Origin: Symbiodinium natans
Taxonomy: Eukaryota > Sar > Dinophyceae > Suessiales > Symbiodiniaceae
DNA length: 64,000 nt
Reading direction: 5' to 3'
Assembly: GCA_905221605.1 (NCBI GenBank)
Contig: CAJNDS010001668.1
Location: 1,230,276 to 1,294,275 of the forward strand
The position numbers and the translations under genes were made by a program. The notes under the pieces are model-generated. The model did no database searches. It saw nothing but the letters and a program-made list of their open reading frames with translations, and was not told where the DNA came from. Position 1 is the stretch's first letter, and every line of letters begins with the position of its first letter. Of this stretch, positions 61,356 through 64,000 are shown piece after piece.

Positions 61356-62688
61356 AGGACCAAGACCTCATCGGCACTGCATCCTATGACGGCTATATCA
61401 AGGCTGTCCTGTGGGTTTAGGGCCTGGGTTTAGGGTTTAGGTTTTAGGGTTTAGGGTTTGGGGTTTGGGGTTTGGGGTTTGGGGTTTAGGGTTTAGGGGT
61501 TTAGGGCCCTGGGGTCTGCCAGGAAATTTGAACCCTTAACCCTTCGCCGGCTAGACTTGATCGGGTGTGTGGTGAGGGGTCAGGAAATTGTGACTTTAGG
61601 GGTTTAGGGTCTTTTGAGCTTGGCGGGTTCGATGTTAATAGCTGACCACGCGAGAGGGGTTGTGGGGGCGCCGGGGGTACTGGATACTCAATTCTGGACA
61701 ATGATTTTGGGCGTTGCTTTGGGTCTTTGGGGATTTTGGCTCATGTTCTCCTCCCCCTGGCAGTTGTGGCGCATCTCCACACACGAGAGCGTGCGCGAGA
61801 TGTACGCCGGCAAGGATCCGGCCGGGGTCATGTCTTTGGGGTCAAGGGGCCTGAACCCCCCGAATGCCTCTGCCCTGCATCCTAACCTCTTTGGAGCTGA
61901 AGTCCGCGACGCAGTTGCCACAGAGGACTCCGAAAAGCGTAGCCTTCAGAACTGTTCTGAAGCCCTACACCCCAAAGCCGTGTTTGGGCTTCTTGGATGC
62001 TTTCCTTTAGAGACTTCAGATACGTTCCCAAAGTGAGGGTAGGCCTAGTATGTGCCCCAAACACTCCCATCCTTATGATACGACCCCCAACCCTAAACCC
62101 TAAACCCTCCAAAAGGGCTCTCCTAGTTTTGGAAACCACCATATAACAACTCATGGATGGGAAGGAATGTAGGTTATATATAGATTCGATTTAGGCTTCT
62201 AGGGTTTAGGGTCGGTTATGGAACTCGGTCTTGAGGGTTTAGCGTTTATTTTGTTTCAGGGCATTAAGGCTCCGAGGCAAGTCTCCGTGGTACTTAGGGT
62301 TTAGGGTTTAGGGTTTAGGGTTTAGGGTTTAGGGTTTTTTTTTGAGGATCAGCTCCTGTATGGCTTGGCCTTTAGCCCCCACTCGGCCAAAGTCTGCGCC
62401 GCCGGGTGGCCCAGACAGTGAACTCCACTGAGCCCTAAACTACACGTGGACCCTAAACCCGAAACCGTCAACCCTAAACTCTGAACCCCAAATCCTCAAC
62501 CCTAAACCCTAAACCCCAAACCCTAAACCCCAAACCCTAAACCCTAAATCCTAAACCCTAAACCCCAAACCCTAAACCCTAAACCCTAAACCATACGACA
62601 GGACGTGCCTAAAGCTTCTCTGACACTTTGCAGGAGTGGGGCTGGTGCCTTTGCCTTTCATGTGACAGGGGTACTGGAGGGACATTCC
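61356..62688 (+). CDS. WD40-repeat protein gene, four internal exons (one GC-AG intron)
   Basis: Exon 1 61356-61402 (CGACCAG acceptor) ends IGTASYDGYIK at an AAG|GCTGTC donor. Exon 2 61764-61826 (CCTGGCAG acceptor) reads LWRISTHESVREMYAGKDPA, donor GTCATG. Exon 3 62353-62405 (GGATCAG acceptor) reads LLYGLAFSPHSAKVCAA, donor GTGGCC in phase 2. Exon 4 62634 to about 62688 (CTTTGCAG acceptor; first base restores phase) reads SGAGAFAFHVTGVLEGHS. Joined, they give the WD40 order: S-x-D-G-x-I-K-L-W, T-x-E-S-V, G-K-D, a-F-S-P, and a new G-H. All three junctions agree in phase. The first intron is GC-AG, known in dinoflagellates; each intron (361, 526 and 228 bases) contains telomere-type tracts. WD40 propellers are protein-interaction scaffolds, so the specific role is open. 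5' and 3' exons are not located; the exon 4 donor is unclear. Confidence 0.85.
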
Positions 62689-62696
62689 CTAAGCCC

Positions 62697-62790
62697 CTAA
62701 ACCCCTAAACCCCTAAACCCCTAAACCCCTAAACCCCCTAAACCCCCTAAACCCCTAAACCCCCTAAACCCCTAAACCCCTAAACCCCTA
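62697..62790 (-). repeat. CCCCTAAA 8-base variant array
   Basis: About 11 units of CCCCTAAA, a homogenised variant of the telomere unit, just after WD40 exon 4. Confidence 0.95.
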
Positions 62791-62988
62791 ACCCTAAACC
62801 CTAAACCGATGACCCTAAGGCTCCACATGTCCCAACCTCAAGCCTCGGCCTTTGGGAGCTCGGGCCTGATTTTTTTGGGTTTGGGGTTTAGGGTTTAGGG
62901 TTTAGGGTTTAGGGTTTAGGGTTTAGGTTTTAGGGATTAAACCGGGACTTGGGCGTTGTATGGTTTAGGGTTCAAGTGTTTTTTGGAA

Positions 62989-63088
62989 TGGGGAGTACTG
63001 CAACAATCGAGCGCCCATTGGCCCATTGACGGAAAAGGCATTGACGCTTCGCGGATCAGAATCATAAGGTTGGAGCTTGGCGTGTTCA
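62989..63088 (+). CDS. Candidate terminal exon downstream of the WD40 gene
   Basis: A plus frame of about 36 codons ending TGA (QSSAHWPIDGKGIDASRIRI, then LELGVFKLVC). It may be the 3' end of the WD40 gene. An overlapping minus frame is also open, and the left border is unclear. Confidence 0.35.
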
Positions 63089-63228
63089 AACTTGTGTGCT
63101 GAACTTGTAACCTTGAGCCAGTTTGGTGAAGCCTAAACCCCAAACCCTAAGTCCCAAACTCGAAACCCTAACCCCGAACCCCAAACCCGAAACCCTAAAC
63201 CCCAAACCCCAAACCCTAAACCCTAAAC

Positions 63229-63328
63229 CCTCACGAACCCATGGTTCAACCTCAGCTGCCTCGAGCGGCAGCGTGAGGTGAGTAGCACGGGCCTTCTCAT
63301 CATCTGGAAGGTGGATACTGGCGAAACC
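63229..63328 (-). CDS. Candidate exon, unknown protein
   Basis: A minus-strand CTCACCAG acceptor, 33 codons (GFASIHLPDDEKARATHLTL, then EAAEVEPWVRE) ending at a G|GTTTAGGG donor. It is charged and convincingly coding. No family is recognised. Confidence 0.5.
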
Positions 63329-63581
63329 CTGGTGAGGCGGCCGGGGTTTCGGGTCCAGGAATTCCTTGGAGCTTTTGGGAATAATGTGTATATATTTTTT
63401 TGGGGGGGGTACTACAATTCTTAAGAAGCACAAAAGGATGTGATTTTTGCTAGGGTTCCAAGATCAGAATATATTCGCGAAGATTGAAGACGTAGATGTG
63501 GAGCTTGAGGTAAAGGTAGCTGGCCCCGTGTAGTCTCTAAGGTTTAGGGGTTGTAGGTTGGGAGGGTTTTGGAGTTATAGG

Positions 63582-63680
63582 TTGGGATGTTCCCTCTTAT
63601 ACTAACAGTCTTATAGTAAGGATTGAAATAGGGGGTACTATAATACCTACTAAGGACTGGCAGTATCAGGGGGAACATGC
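63582..63680. repeat. IR-B element
   Basis: TTGGGATGTTCCCTCTTATA on the left, TATCAGGGGGAACATGC on the right, inner CTAACAGTCTTA..AAGGATT and its complement. Confidence 0.85.
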
Positions 63681-64000
63681 GTAGGGGTTTGGGGTTTCGG
63701 TGTTGAATCTCCTGCCTTACAGTAGCTTGACTTTCCTTGTAAGAAAAGCACCTCCCTCGTGGAACCCCTAAATCGCCAGAGCCCCACTCCCACATTTGGA
63801 GGGCTACCACCCAGCTGGCATGATGTGGGGAAGCCGCCCTTTAAACCCGAAGCCCCAGACTAAACCATAAGCCCCAAGACTAGCACAAGAAACTCACCAA
63901 CACTAACCCCAAACCCTAAAGACCAAACCCTGAACTCAACCCTAAATGGCCCCTTATGCTACCAACGTTATAAATAAACACGCAACGAAAAGACCGCGTC
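63681..64000. other. Gap: right end of window, no supportable gene
   Basis: Unique sequence to about 63840, then degenerate CCCTAAA-type repeats. A minus frame at 63544-63810 overlaps IR-B and is not credible as a gene. Confidence 0.45.

Larger units (their letters stand above)
1..64000. repeat. Interspersed telomere-type repeats (TTTAGGG/CCCTAAA) across the whole window
   Basis: Tracts of 2 to about 20 perfect or near-perfect TTTAGGG units occur every few hundred bases from end to end, in both orientations, often switching strand within 100-300 bases. Single degenerate units (TTCAGGG, TTTCGGG, TTTGGGG, TTGAGGG) fill much of the rest. Six-frame translation of these tracts yields false peptides of the GLGFRV or LNPKP kind, so most apparent short ORFs are repeat. 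The alternating orientation and unique sequence between tracts argue against this being a telomere end. Confidence 0.97.

Noticed and set aside
61614-62036. A 140-codon single-exon gene
   Set aside because: Only 61764-61826 fits WD40; the rest is better explained as flanking introns with GC-AG and GT-AG borders.
1-64000. Window as a chromosome end or subtelomere
   Set aside because: Tracts alternate in orientation and are separated by unique exons throughout, with no terminal array in one direction.
1-64000. rRNA genes, CRISPR arrays, prokaryotic operons or spliced-leader genes
   Set aside because: I saw no rRNA segments and no spaced identical repeats with unique spacers. There are no runs of adjacent long ORFs, and I found no match to the dinoflagellate spliced-leader sequence by eye.

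Overview
This looks like nuclear DNA from a microbial eukaryote, most likely a dinoflagellate of the Symbiodiniaceae type. The window is saturated with short tracts of the plant/alveolate telomere unit TTTAGGG (or CCCTAAA). I see no operons and no rRNA or convincing tRNA genes. Coding sequence appears as exons of about 40-150 bases with GT-AG and at least one GC-AG intron, and the only long ORF belongs to a retroelement. TTTAGGG also occurs in plants and other algae, so the dinoflagellate call is an inference from the combination.

Four layers are interleaved. (1) Hundreds of telomere-type tracts of 2 to about 20 units, in both orientations, lie throughout all 64 kb, together with local variant arrays (TTTGGGG, TTGAGGG, CCCTTAAA, CCCCTAAA). 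(2) Several families of roughly 70-170 bp inverted-repeat elements resembling MITEs, called here IR-A to IR-I, are scattered through the window; some copies are split by telomere-type tracts. (3) One intact-looking LTR retrotransposon, 28255-31984 on the minus strand, has identical 167-base LTRs and a Gag-like ORF but no polymerase. (4) Host exons lie between the repeats.

The best host genes, all on the plus strand, are a WD40-repeat protein (61356-62688, four phase-matched exons), a SET-domain methyltransferase of the Rubisco-LSMT/SETD3 type (21629-22122, two phase-matched exons), a start-containing gene with a Cys-x2-Cys motif (40277-41289), an alpha-helical protein (37030-39819), a short helical protein (56143-56663) and a possible alpha/beta-hydrolase fragment (18784-19074). 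A degraded OTU-like cysteine-protease reading frame lies at 58101-58497.

Many other single-exon calls are listed at low confidence. In sequence of this composition a random 100-base stretch has about one of six frames open by chance, so openness alone is weak evidence. I relied on protein-like composition, flanking splice signals, phase agreement and motifs, and often two frames looked plausible. Exons in the same neighbourhood may belong together, but I could not link them.

In the two best gene models every intron contains telomere-type repeat, and many candidate exons end exactly where a GTTTAGGG tract begins. The main idea from this window is therefore that telomere-type DNA has become the bulk of intron sequence here and may supply splice sites.
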